Positions 43,704 to 56,019 of a stretch of DNA of 64,000 bases are shown in pieces; position 1 is the stretch's first letter; each line of letters opens with the position of its first letter. Source of the DNA: Poa pratensis (Eukaryota; Streptophyta; Magnoliopsida; Poales; Poaceae); assembly GCA_947311845.1 (NCBI GenBank), contig CAMZMU010000111.1, forward strand, positions 20,655,528 through 20,719,527, read 5' to 3'. The notes beneath the pieces are model-generated. The model worked only from the letters and a program-made list of their open reading frames with translations, had not been told where the DNA came from and did no database searches. The position numbers were made by a program, and so were the translations under genes.

Positions 43704-46073
43704 ACATCCCCAAGCTTAATCCATGCTCGTCCTCGAGTATGAAGATGATAAAACTAACATGGACTTTGCAATTTAATACTTAACAATGATATCAAAGATG
43801 ATTACTATTGCTACATATAGTCAAATGATTCATTCTTCAAAGGAGTAGCAATATGCAAATAGTTTATGAAGTGATATCAAGTATTCAAGACAAGGATGTT
43901 CATTGATAGTTCACAAAGTGTAACATGTAGCAAGTAATATGGAACACATGTATGCATAATGATAAGTAGAACATCCTACAATGGTCATAGAGTGTAGATG
44001 AAAATCTGAATATGATAGGTGTACACTTTGGAAAGATGTATATGTGAGTAGAGGTAAAGCATGCATAAGTTTCATCCAACTTCCAAACTCTTCTACTTAA
44101 GTTAATGATTGCAATAAGGTATTCATTGGTGTCAAGCTCTCATTGCCCCTATCATAGCATCTTGAATGATTAAGGTTAAAGTGAAAGCAAATATGAGTAG
44201 TGTGCTTGATAAAGAATGGGTTGAATGTCTCATGCCCCTTGAATACAAGTACTTACACCATGTGTTACTCAACTTGGGAAACAAAGCAAGTTCAATTAAA
44301 TATCATTGTAAGCATAATAGTATCATCAAGAGCGTCAACTGGGGTACCTCTTGTCCCAAGATATGGAACAAGCCCATATCAAAATGACAAGACAAACAAA
44401 CAAAATGAACAATCTCAACACCCTTTTTATTTACCATTTGGAATAGTTTTTTATTGCAAGGTGTATCACAGAAGGTTCACCATAGTATGTAAGTAAATTT
44501 CCACCATGAATGATGCATGGCTTAGATTAGCGGCCCAGGCGTCTCTCTAACCATTTACACAAACTCATTTAAACTCACTCTATTTCCACATTTATTTCAA
44601 CATGATAAGCATCCATAGACAAAAGCACATGATATCAACTAAATGAGATGAAGAGCGTGTTGAAAGCTTGCCATGTGACAGCACATATGGGCTAACTTCC
44701 AACCCAAAACATTCATCAAGCCACAAACATCATAATCTTAATCACAATGGGTCAAGTTTTATTATGCAAATAAAAGAACATTGTGCATCAAGTTCGTGAG
44801 AGCTATATAACCAATTTTTTCCATTGCAATCAATAACATAAACATTTTCATTCAGAGGTAAGATAACACAAACAACATGTTAAACATACTCGGAATAGCA
44901 TAAAGCCAATAGGTAGATATGGTGGACTCACTGGAATAACTTTGGTTGAAGGTGTTGGAAACAAGTTTTTGCTTGTTGGAGTTTTTGGGCTAGCAAAAGG
45001 GAGAAAGTTGACCATCTAGATGCATGCATGAGTGTCCATAGAACTAACTAATCCATGTTAAACCAAGTAAAAACAATCAGCACCAAAACATGAATAAGTG
45101 ATAGCTCTACAAAAAGAATTTGCAAACTATTACTCATAAACAAGCTCATGAATCATGCAACTATATGTATCATTAAAAATCAAGTCAAACATCCCTTTTC
45201 CCAATCTTATAAAAGCATCCAACATATTTCAACCCATATTTCCAGTAGCTCTCTCATATATAATTGATAGTGTGGTGGTCTCTCAAGACTCAAACAAAAA
45301 CAAAAACGACGCTCCAAGTTTATGCGATAAAGTGTTTCGATCGAAAAACAGAAGTTGGACGTGTGCAAACCGAGAGTGTGTAGGTCCAGCGGGGTTGTCT
45401 TCACATCCCCAAGCTTATGGTCTTCACCATCCTTGGATAGCTCTTGGTGCATCTCCTCCAATCCCTGTGAAAAAACTTCAAAACACCGTTTCTCCCATCT
45501 CTTTTCTGTGGGGTGCATTAATAGTGATAAACAAATAGGTTCCTTGCTGCATATAATCCTTGAACAAAAATTCATATGACATGTCCAGAAAGTGTATAAT
45601 GTTGTATGCCTACTCATAAACTCAATTGGATCAAAAAGATTCAACTTAAAAGCTCAAAGCATGCATCAAACAAAATGGGACAGAATCTGTCCAGAAAAAC
45701 AGCAGCAGCAAAACGTATTTTTCTACCCTACCAAACTTTCTCGAAAAATTCCGAAAAAATTCATGCATACAGAGGATGAAAAGTTGCAACTACAGTTCAA
45801 ATATGAGCTCATTCGGAGTTACAGAATAAGAATTAAAAATCATACCGTGCACTGACTCGTGCAGGAATAAAATCTCCGAACGCTATAAGCAACTTTTTCA
45901 AACCAAAAAGGGTAAAACTTGGCACTTTATTAAAAACTCCAGAACCTAACTAGACACAAAATCTCTTGTTACAGCAAGAGGACACAAAGAAAAATCACAC
46001 ACAAAAATAACCGGGTTGCCTCCCGCAAAGCGCTTTCTTTATAGCCATATAGCTAGGCTTCTTACTTGTTGTT
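43704..46073. other. Non-coding part of the tandem gypsy array
   Basis: 2.4 kb between the end of gag-protease and the 3' LTR, where pol would be expected. No reverse transcriptase, RNase H or integrase motif was seen in any frame. The word ccccaagctt, matching the sequence next to the LTR, recurs at 45407-45416. Confidence 0.6.
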
Positions 46074-46168
46074 TTATTGTGGACGAAGCTCATGAGGGAG
46101 CTTGAACTTTGGTGGTTCCCTCTTCCTTGGAAAGTGTTCCATGCACTTCTTGTGTGGAAACTGAAACT

Positions 46169-47905
46169 TTACATTCCCTTCCTTTGAATCAATGATAGCA
46201 CCTGTGGTACGAAGAAAAGGTCTTCCAAGAATAATAGGACTAGAGGTTTTATCCCCATGTCCATGATTAGAAAATCCACAGGCACAAAAGTCATATGTAA
46301 CTCTACCATAACATCACTTACTTTTCCCAAAGCATGTTTAATAGAGTCATCAGCAAGTGCTAGTTCAATAGAGCATTTTTCAAGATTTTTCAATTCAAGC
46401 ACTTCATATAGTTCTTTAGATAAAACAGAGACACTAGATCCTAGATCAAGTATGGCATGGTGTGTCTCTTTTCCAATAGTTACTAGTACCTTAGGTATCC
46501 ACATATCCCCAAGCTTAGGTGGTATCATAGCCTCTTGGTTGTACCTAGCAATCTTTTCTTTCAAGACATGATTAGCAATATAAGAACCAAAACCTGCTTG
46601 GTTAGTGTTGATGGAAGGATCACTTGCAAATTTTTGTAAGATAGATATTAATTCATGCAAGCTACAATTTTCTAAGTCAAGCAAAGGATCCTTGACTTCA
46701 TTAAGCATTTTAACTTCCTCAACTTCAACCTCTTTCATTACCCCAATAGATTCTTTAGCAACTCTCTCTTGCTCATGAATGTGTTCCCAAGACTTATTGA
46801 TAACCTCTTGGCAATATTTTATTGTTTCCTCATGTTTTTGGGCTGTAATGATGCTCTTTAATGATGAGACTTCCTTAGTAAGCTGATCTACCCTTTCAAA
46901 CAAAGCATCTTGTTTTTCAAACTTAGAGATAAATTCCTTATTAAGCTCTTTTTGGGTAGATATAAAAGATCTAATGGTGTTTTCCAAGTCACTAGAAACA
47001 TTACCACTAGAAGCATATTTATTTGGCACATATGGGGGTTTATTATAAGAGTTATAATTGTTGTTACCATACCCATTATTACCATAGTTCCTAATGAAGT
47101 TGACATCAATATTTTCAGAATTGTTTCCAACTAGTTCTTGCAAAGGAACATTTTCAACACTAGGTTTATTAAGCAAAGCAAGAATAGTATCCATTTTAGA
47201 TGACAAATCATTAGTTTCTTCAATAGAGTTCACTTTCTTAGAAGGATTAGGTGCCCTATCAGTATGCCATTGACTATAGTTTTGTAAAATGCTTTCCAAT
47301 ATATTTTTAGCTTCTACTATAGTCTTACTCATAAAAGCACCTCCAGCAGCAGAATCAAGTATGTTTCTAGACATGTAGTTTAAACCATTGTAGAAAGAGT
47401 GTAATATGGTCCATTCATTAACTCCATGTGAGGGACAAGTTCTAAGCATAAGTTTTATCCTATCCCAAGCCATAGCAACATGTTCATTTTCATTTTGCCT
47501 AAAAGAAAGGATGTTGTTTCTATTTTGCAAAATTTTAACAGGGGGATAATATTTCTTAATGAAAGCTTCTTTTAGATCATCCCAAGAATTAATACTACCA
47601 GATGGCAAGGAATGCAACCACTCTTTAGCTTTTCCTCTAAGTGAAAAAGGAAATAACTTCAGTTTTAGGATATCACTTTCCACATTTTTAAACTTTTGCA
47701 TGTCACATATTTCAACAAAGTCATGAAGATGCATAGAGGCATCCTCCATAGCACTACCACCAAATTGTTCCCTAGTTATCAAGTTCAACAAACTAGGACT
47801 TACTTCATAACTCTCAGCATTTATCTTAGGTGTGGCAATAGCTCTCGTGATAAATTGATCATTAGGAGTGTTTGTGTAGTCACACAACTTAGTTCTTTCT
47901 CCCAT
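46169..47905 (-). CDS. gag-protease polyprotein of a non-autonomous gypsy element
   Basis: A 578-codon ORF on the minus strand. The N-terminal half is a retrotransposon gag domain (FPFSLRGKAKEWLHSLPSGS, about residues 87-106). An Asn/Tyr-rich linker (about 255-290) and a coiled-coil segment follow. An aspartic protease region carries DLGSSVSVLSKELYEVL (about residue 483). The normal end of the domain, with GRPFLRTTGA and a final LRPQ stop at 46074, is present but in another frame. A one-base change near 46250 therefore truncates the protein with a non-native tail. No CCHC knuckle is visible. It is plausibly a mobilisation-competent gag source before the shift. Confidence 0.8.
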   Translation of the reverse strand: MGERTKLCDYTNTPNDQFITRAIATPKINAESYEVSPSLLNLITREQFGGSAMEDASMHLHDFVEICDMQKFKNVESDILKLKLFPFSLRGKAKEWLHSLPSGSINSWDDLKEAFIKKYYPPVKILQNRNNILSFRQNENEHVAMAWDRIKLMLRTCPSHGVNEWTILHSFYNGLNYMSRNILDSAAGGAFMSKTIVEAKNILESILQNYSQWHTDRAPNPSKKVNSIEETNDLSSKMDTILALLNKPSVENVPLQELVGNNSENIDVNFIRNYGNNGYGNNNYNSYNKPPYVPNKYASSGNVSSDLENTIRSFISTQKELNKEFISKFEKQDALFERVDQLTKEVSSLKSIITAQKHEETIKYCQEVINKSWEHIHEQERVAKESIGVMKEVEVEEVKMLNEVKDPLLDLENCSLHELISILQKFASDPSINTNQAGFGSYIANHVLKEKIARYNQEAMIPPKLGDMWIPKVLVTIGKETHHAILDLGSSVSVLSKELYEVLELKNLEKCSIELALADDSIKHALGKVSDVMVELHMTFVPVDFLIMDMGIKPLVLLFLEDLFFVPQVLSLIQRKGM

Positions 47906-48170
47906 TTTAGCAAGTTTTTTTTGGTATTTTTAATTTTTTATGCAAAACTGAAATAAATATGATATGATATGCAATGACACTAACAAAACAAATAAATTGC
48001 TTTGTAAGTAAAGATGGATAAGATGGTGCTCACGTAGGTGCAACCTCCCCAAGCTTAGGTGTTAGCACAAGTTGGTGACGTTGACTTTGTTGTGAGATGA
48101 ATGCGATGATGCACACCCTTGGATAAATCTCTCAGCTACGATTCCCCGGCAACGGCGCCAGAAAACGTCT

Positions 48171-49889
48171 TGATGGTCCCGAAGAGCAAGGCTTGATACC
48201 TGCAAAAAAACGGGATTAGGTTGAGACTCCAAGTGCAGAGTGTATAGTAAGTGGAAGACAGTTTTCCCCACGAGGGGTGACTCGAGGGTTTAATATCGAA
48301 CTCTCGGGGAATCTGAAGTGGTAGATTTATCTTCTTATCCTTCTTTTGGTTACCTACAAAACAAGGTTAGATGTTTTGGTCCTCAACCTCACCTGTGGTT
48401 GTCAAGCACAAGGTGTAAGAATGATATCAGGATAGTTATGCAATGCAAACAAGAAATAAATATGCAATGATGGTGGATGCAATGATAAATGATATTTTTG
48501 GGTTTTTGAATGATGTATGCAAGATGAAAAGTATTTTTGTATTTTCGGATTTAATGATGGCTGAAAATAGAAAAGTGGTATATGGTGTTGGAAAGGTGTT
48601 TCTTATGATTAAAAATGGACTGGGGTTCATGGTTTCACAAATGCACTCTCTCTTTATAAAGTGGTAGACAATGGAACACACACAGTTAACATATGAGATT
48701 GCAACACAGGGTTTGATAACAAGTTACTTAGATATATGGGCATCACGTCCTAACATAGAGATCTTTTGGTTATTAACCTCTCTTATACTCCACCAAGATG
48801 CGAACTAAATCATAACACCTCAGTAATTAAGATAACTCAGAGTATAGCATTAAGTATCATGACATGAAGTGAAAATAAGAACATGCTAGATCTAGTCATG
48901 GAGTAGTGGCAATGGTCACGCCCACATCCCCGGTAGCATGGTATTTTAGTTTATCCCTAGTGAGGCAACAAAGTAAGGTAAAGATACCAAAGTGGATCGC
49001 AGAACTTTCTCTCACGTTCACTGCACTAGCCACCCCCCGTTACTCCAACTAATGCACACGTTCCCCCACACACGCTCTCATAAACATGCTTGATCAAAAC
49101 AAGTAGACAAGAACGGGGTACATAATATGCATCTATACTCATAACTGAAACAAACATTGCAATCTCAAACATATATTAACTCATAAAGATCCACCACAAA
49201 GGTATTACAACGGTGACCGTAATCATGTTCAGCAGCTCATACGGTGCTAATTAGTGAAGCTCAAGAGAGGAGAGATACATAAGTTACTTCCACAAACCCA
49301 TAGTCCAGAGGTGGACTACTCCCTCTTCATCATGGAGACGGTGGAGAAGTCGATGGAGAAGATGGAGACCACGCCGGCAGCGCCCCGCCGGAGTTTTCCC
49401 CCTCCAATCTGCAGCTCCTGATCTCCGTTTCGGTGTTTCTGTGTTTGTGCGGCGCTCCTTCCAGAGAACGTCGGGGGACCTTTTTTATAGGCGTTTTTAG
49501 GTCAAGACGATGTCGGTGGAGCGAAGATCGACGGCAACGGAGCCACGAGGCCAAACGGGTCCCACGCGGCCACAGTACCTGGCCGCGTGGGCCACCCCCG
49601 TTTGGCCTCGGCCTCCGTTTGTTGCTTCCTTCGCCCACAGGTCTTCTTCCTTCCAAATATTGACGCCCGTAAATTTCCAGGTGATTTCGTTGACGTTTGG
49701 GTCCCTGAAACATTAAAATAAGAAAACGGGGTTTTCTGCCTGTGCAGGGTTAATTCCATAAAAATAGGAAATAAATGAATATTCCCAAAAATCATTATAA
49801 AACATTGATATAACCCTTATATGATGCAAATATGATTGGAATATAAGCAATTAAAGTGCAAAGTTCATGTATGCATTTTACATGCATCA
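48171..49889 (-). repeat. Right (5') LTR of the tandem gypsy array
   Basis: 1,719 bp with the minus-strand start at 49889 (tgatgcatgtaaaatgc). It differs from the middle LTR by a few bases and small indels. The duplication tatgg follows at 49890. Confidence 0.9.
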
Positions 49890-49894
49890 TATGG

Positions 49895-50498
49895 TCAAGG
49901 TAGGTTTATTAAATTTTTTATAAACTGTGGGCGCGAAGGAGACCATCGGCGCAAGACCATACCATGTCGCATTACATTTGATGTTTTTGAGTGCATCTTA
50001 TATTGTGTATATATATATATTGTTATATATTAGTTACACGGTGGTAGTAATATAAGATGATCCCTCCAAAATACCATTAGTGTTCTCTCTTTAGCGTGCA
50101 CCACCAAGAAAGTTCTACGTGATGAGGCAGGCCGTGACGATCGGGTGTCAGACATATCGTCGTTCGCATACAGTGGGTGTAAGACATGTTTGCACAAGCG
50201 TTTACGCTGGAGGTTATAATGGTGAGCCTAGCATGTACAGACATGGCCTCGGAACACAGTGACCGAAAGGTCGAGCATGAGTCACAGAGTTGTTGTGATT
50301 GACATTCCGATGTCTACCTTTGAAGTTGTGTTGCCGGCTCTGACGATGAGGGGTTTCACAATGGATTAGGGTCGTGTAATCACTGAAGCGATTAGAGGGA
50401 TATTCGTTTGAGTGGGAGTTCTTGTAGTTTATTTTCTAAAACTTGAACTCAATTAAATTTATGAACAAAGTCTTATGTTTTTGCAAATTCCATTGTAG
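49895..50498 (+). other. Copia leader segment
   Basis: Untranslated leader of the host copia element between the tandem array and the gag ATG. It includes a TA-dinucleotide run at about 50008-50022. No ORF of note. Confidence 0.6.
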
Positions 50499-50651
50499 AT
50501 GTCTCGCCCCACTTTTAACCTAGGCCTGTTCCTTGAGAAAGAAAATCTTAAGACCAATGGGTCTAACTTCGTGTCCTGGTTCCGCAACCTGAGGATCCTC
50601 CTCACTTCCCACAAGGTGGCCTACGTCCTGAAGGCCGACATTGGTGATAAG

Positions 50652-52157
50652 TGATGACCCACAAGTATAGGGGGTGTATCGTAGTACTTTCGATAAATAA
50701 GAGTGTCGAACCCAACGAGGAGCAGAAGGTGTTGACAAGTAGTTTCGGTCAAGGTTTCACTGTAAACACTAGTAGACAAGTTTTTAGAAGTTTTTGATAT
50801 AGCAGATAAATAAAATACAAGTAAATAAAAGACAGTAATAATAGTTGCAGCGAGTGGCCCGATCCTTTTTAGCGCAAAGGACAAGCCGGTTAGTTTACTT
50901 ATGATGACAAAATGTTCTTGAGGACACACGGGAATTCAGTCAAGTGTTTCGCTTCATATAGTTGATTAATCTTTATTGTTTTGATAAGTGTTGTGTGGGT
51001 GAACCTATACTAATGCACCGCCCTTACTTGGACTAATACATACTTGTGATTATACCCCTTATAAGCATCCGCAGTTACAAGAAAGTAATTAAGATAAATC
51101 TAACCACAGCCTTAAACTCTGAGATCCTACGCTCCCTCCTGCACCGGTTTACTAACGGGGGTTTAGGTTTCTGTCACTCCGGCAACCCCGCAATTAGCAA
51201 CCAACTACACAATGCATTCCCCTAGGCCCATAAAGGTGAAGTGTCATGTAGTCGACGTTCACATGACACCAGTAGAAGAATAACACCACAACTTAAATAT
51301 CAAACCATTATATATTACTCAACATAATTCACTACTAGCAACAAGACTTTCCCATGCCCTCAAGAACTAAACGAACTACTCACAAGACATCATTTGGATC
51401 ATGATCAGAGGTGATATAATGATGAATAACAATCTGGACATAAACTTTAATTCACCGATAAAACTCAATAGCTTCAGCCACAAGGAGTAATTAACACCGG
51501 GAGAGTTCCCCCTATGAACTAGACAAAGTACAGCCCTAGATATTACAGCGGAACGAGGTGGAGCAGCGGTGATGATGGTGATGGCGGTGGAGATGATGAT
51601 GATGATGATCCCGATGAAGTCCAGCATGATGATGATGATGATGGTGATGATTTCCCCCTCCGGGAGGGAATTTCCCCGACAGATTTCTCCGTGCCGGAGA
51701 GCTTTTCTCTCTCTGTTGTTTTCGTCCCGTGGAGGCGGCGGAATATTTTCTCGGGCTCCCCCTGGAAGATTAGTGTTGAGGGGATGATGTACGCGAAGGG
51801 GCGACGCCAAAGGTGGGCTAGGGGCCCCACACAAGGGCTCGGCGCGGGCCCCATGGTGGCCGCGCCCTTGGGTTGTGTGGGCCCCTCGTGGCCCATCTCA
51901 TCCTCCCCTTTTGGCTACCTCCGTCTTCTGATAAAATAGGAGCTTCTGTATATTTGACGCGATTTGTAGAACTTCAGAAATATAGTGTCTTGACGGTGCT
52001 TTTTCCAGCTGAAATCTGACTCCGGCATTTAATTCTCCAATAATTATCAAACATGCAAAATAAGACAAAATAACATAAGTACACATCTTAATATGAAATA
52101 TATCAATGAATAACATTAAATTATGGTATAAAATAGTGATGCAAAATGGACGTATCA
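50652..52157 (-). repeat. 3' LTR of the 50.7-59.1 kb gypsy element
   Basis: 1,506 bp, near-identical to 57577-59084. It contains a gatgatgatg-rich microsatellite at about 51566-51660. Confidence 0.9.
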
Positions 52158-53051
52158 ACTGTCCCAAGTGAAAGCTGAGCTCAGTAAACTAGACCACTGA
52201 TTTATGGACTGAAGCGTCGATAATAAAGAATACGGACAAGAAGCATCAGTATTTACTTAACAACACAAATCATTTTAAACAACAACTACTCTTCATATAA
52301 CTTAACTTGAACATGAGTAATGAAACAACCACAATAAAAGTGCACGAAGGAAATTATAAATTAGTGATGGCACACTTCATTCTTAGTCATAGAACAATAA
52401 ACAATTCAAACTTATCTTTCGAAAGGAGTCTTTATATTAGAGCTTATATTGCAGAACTTACATACTCAATTATCACACCCTCCTTACAGTCATTGATAAC
52501 TTTCAAAGTTATATTCTTAGAGGCAAAGGTCTTTGTACTAAGACAAGGAAGGATAAAAGACATGATTGAAAATATTAATGATATATATGGTTGAATCACA
52601 ACAACTCAAATGCTTGCTCAAGGAGGAAGGAAATAGGTGTACTGACTCAACATGAAAAGTAAAAGAAGGGCCCTTCGCAGAGGGAAGCAGGGATTAAGTC
52701 ATGTGCTAGAGCTTTTTAGTTTTTTGAAATCACATAGAGAGTAAAAATTAGGTTTTGAGAGGTGTTTGTTAATTGTCAACGAATCAGTAGCAGACAGTAC
52801 GATATTACCCTTGCCAACCAGACTTTTTAAGAGCGGCTCCATGAAGGACGTTATTTCTACCAGCAAGGCAGATCATCCCTCTTTTCTCTTTGTTTACACA
52901 TGCAGATGTTTCACTGGTATTATTGCTTGACTGATAAATCAGGGCAAAAATGTGAAGAGAATTAAGCGGTTAAAGTTGTAATTAATTGGGATTGGGCACC
53001 CCGTTGCCAGCTCTTTTTGCAAAATTAATAGATAAGCGGATGTATATGCCG
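52158..53051. other. Non-coding 3' internal segment of the gypsy element
   Basis: It lies where RNase H and integrase should be. No such motif was found. The reverse-transcriptase reading frame stops at 53052 just after the VVQPPDY region, so this is a deletion junction plus 3' untranslated sequence. Confidence 0.5.
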
Positions 53052-54545
53052 CTAGTCTGATGGTAAAGTGTAATCAGGCGGTTGAACAACAGGAGCTGTG
53101 ATTAAAGCCTTTTTCAGAATTTCGAAAGCTTCTTTGCAGTCATCATCAAAAACAAAAGGTACATCTTTTTGAAGAAGATTAGTGAGGGGTTTTGAAATTT
53201 TAGAGAAATCTTTAATAAATCTCCTATAGAAACCGACATGACCAAGAATACTACGAATACCTTTAACATCCCTAGGACAGGGCATTTTCTCAAGTGCTTC
53301 AACTTTAGCTCTGTCCACTTCAATACCTCTTTCAGAAAATTTGTGTCCAAGGACAATTCCTTCATTAACCATAAAATGACATTTCTCCCAATTAAGAACA
53401 AGATTCGTTTCCTCACATTTCTGCAAAACCTTATCAAGATTGTGCAGGCAGTTGTCAAAAGAAGTTCCATAGACGGAAAAATCGTCTATGAATACTTCCA
53501 CAATTTCTTCACAAAAATCATGAAAATAGCAGACATGCATCTTTGAAACGTAGCAGGGGCATTACTCAAACCAAAAGGCATACGTCTATAAGCATAAGTT
53601 CCATAAGGACAAGTAAAAGTAGTTTTCTCTTGATCTTGCTTTCTAACAGCGATTTGTGAAAATCCGGAATAACCATCAAGAAAGCAAAAAATGAGTTTTC
53701 TTAGACAACCTTTCTAACATTTGATCAATAAAAGGGAAAGGATAGTGATCTTTCTTAGTTACTTTATTAACCTTTCTAAAATCAATACACATCCTATATC
53801 CAACTACTACTCTTTGAGGAATAAGTTCATCATTTTTATTTGTCACAACAGTAACTCCTCCTTTCTTAGGGACACAGTGCACAGGACTTACCCATCTACT
53901 ATCAGCAATAGGATAAATTATACCAGCATCAAGAAGTTTCAATACCTCATTTCTTACCACTTCTTTCATCTTAGGGATCAAACGACGCTGATGCTCAACA
54001 ACTGGTTTCGCATCAGGTTCAATGTTGATGGCGTGTTGACATATAGTAGGAGAAATCCCCTTTAAATCATCCAAAGTGTATCCTATAGCTCCTCGATGTT
54101 TCTTCAATACTTCTAATAACATCGCTTCTTCATTACCTGAAAGTTTAGAACTAATAATAACAGGATATATTTTCTTTTCATCAAGGTGAACATATTTAAG
54201 ATTATCAGGCAAAGGTTTTAAATCGAAAACAGGATCTTCCTTAGGAGGCGCCGAGGTACCCAAATCTTCTACAAGCAAATTATGTTTAAGTATTGGTGGT
54301 TGACGAAGAAAGATATCGTCAATCTCATTTCTTTCTTCCATAAATACCTCACTTTCGTGCTCCTCCATGTATTGCTGCAAGGCATTGTTAGGAGCAATAG
54401 CAACAGAAGCAAGTTGTTCAATTTTAAATCCTGATTAGGTAATTCGGTTTCATAAAGATTTTTACCAAACTTAGAAAAATTGAATTCATAAGATTCTCCA
54501 TCAAATTTAGTATAGATTTTCTCTTTCTTACAGTCTATAATTGCA
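53052..54545 (-). pseudogene. Gypsy reverse transcriptase, frameshifted
   Basis: The first part (54380-53676) has RVVVGYRMCIDFRKVNK of the fingers/palm. The middle (about 53675-53541) is in another frame with LDGYSGF and SNAPATFQRCM. The last part (53540-53052) has the catalytic FIDDFSVYG box and the thumb/connection region. At least two frame shifts separate the parts. RNase H is cut off. Confidence 0.85.
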
Positions 54546-56014
54546 TGATACGTCCAAAACGTATCTGTAATTTTTGATTGTTTCATGCCATTTTTATGCT
54601 TTTAGCACTTGTTATTATATTAAGTTTATGATTTATTTGGACTAACCTATTAATAGTTGCAAAAGTGCACAATGTTCTTGTTTTACACTTTGGTGTGTAG
54701 GAATTATCAAGAATACAAGAGGAAACCTTGTTGGAGTCGAATTGGGACTTTCATGAAATCTGTCTGAAAACTACTTTCGAAGATGGACCCGTTTCGGCCC
54801 GAAGCTGACGTCAAATGGAAAAAGTCTAGTCGCGAAAGTTGCAGGGAATTTTCTGCTAATAAATCTGGACTTAAACTTAGGCCCAATCGGAGTCCGGACG
54901 CTCCAGATATCGCCGTCTCACTGCAACCCTAAACGGGATGACGGAAATCCGAGACTCCATATAAAGGAGGAAACCCTAAGTCGTGGAGAACACCCCATAC
55001 CCACGAATTTCCAGCCACCAAAGCCACGTTTTTGCAGGGCTCCCAAGAAGCCATGAAGGAAGAGGGCTATGAGGCGGCGCATCCCCTCCATGCCGGCGAC
55101 GCGGGAGGAGTTCTCCGCGCCACCGCTGGCGCCGGCGCCGCCCTGCGCCTCTCGCTGCCCTCTCCGCCGTCTTCACCGCCATCTCCACCGCCAATTCCTC
55201 CTTGTATACAGTGGTTCATCCTCCCACAAACCTCTGTACCGCTCTATGTAAACATGGTGTTTGATGCTATAATATTTATCCTATGATATACGTTATGTTT
55301 CCGTAGTTTATTTGTTCTTAGATTGAATGGTTGAATGTCTTTGGGTCATTAGAGTTGTATGTCGATATGGTACTGTCCTTTGGTGTCCATTTATATTTGT
55401 GCGCGCATGGATCAACATCTTAGGGTTAGTAGTATGTGCAAAGGAAGGGGGTAGTCCTGCCGGAGTGACAGAAACCTAAGGATTCGAACCGGTTGGTTGC
55501 ACGTATGGGAGTAAGAGGACCATGAACTTAAGGCTATGGTTGGGAAAACCTTAATGCATTCTTAGTATTGCGGATGCCTGCTAACAATCCAATCATATAG
55601 TACTTGTAATCCCAAGTAGTGGAGTGCATGTATATTTAGCCTCTCCCACATAGAAAATTGCATCGAAGACAATGAACCAAATATCTTCACTAATTAATCT
55701 TGGACAAAGCCATCACAATTACCACCACTTTTCCACACTCATGGTACTGTTAGTTTATGGTTACTTAGTGTAATTTATTGCTGCAGCACTAACATTTACT
55801 TTCTTGTATTTATTATCTCACGAAGCTATCTCTCATACCCATATTGTAGTCTAGTTTTATTTCCTAGATGAAGTAAACGTTTGGTGTGCTAGAGTTGTAT
55901 CAGTGGTTGATAGAACTTGAGAGAATACTTATCCTACCTTTAGCTCCTCGTTGGGTTCGACACTCTTACTTATCGAAAAGGCTACACGTGATCCCCTATA
56001 CTTGTTGGTTATCA
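54546..56014 (+). mobile_element. Solo LTR nested between protease and reverse transcriptase, 1,469 bp
   Basis: It starts tgatacgtccaaaacg and ends gttggttatca. The duplication ttgca flanks it at 54541-54545 and 56015-56019. Its start and its last 70 bp (ttgggttcgacactcttacttatcg) resemble the LTR of its host element in opposite orientation, so it is a related but distinct family. Confidence 0.9.
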
Positions 56015-56019
56015 TTGCA

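Larger units (their letters stand above)
40961..49889 (-). mobile_element. Tandem gypsy-type element with three LTRs and two internal regions
   Basis: The 5-bp duplication tatgg flanks the whole block (40956-40960 and 49890-49894), so it entered or matured as one unit. Reading on the minus strand: LTR 49889-48171, primer site complementary to ttccccggcaacggcgcca (48142-48160), gag-protease, a long non-coding part, and LTR 43703-41981. A second primer site (41952-41970) and a truncated gag (41716-41197) follow. The last piece is an LTR fragment (41196-40961). The junction at 41196/41197 joins LTR sequence directly to mid-gag. No reverse transcriptase or integrase is present. Confidence 0.9.

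Noticed and set aside
51550..51670. GAT-rich run considered as a His-rich or Asp-rich coding repeat
   Set aside because: It lies within an LTR and is repeated in the partner LTR at about 58494-58580; it is a microsatellite, not a gene.
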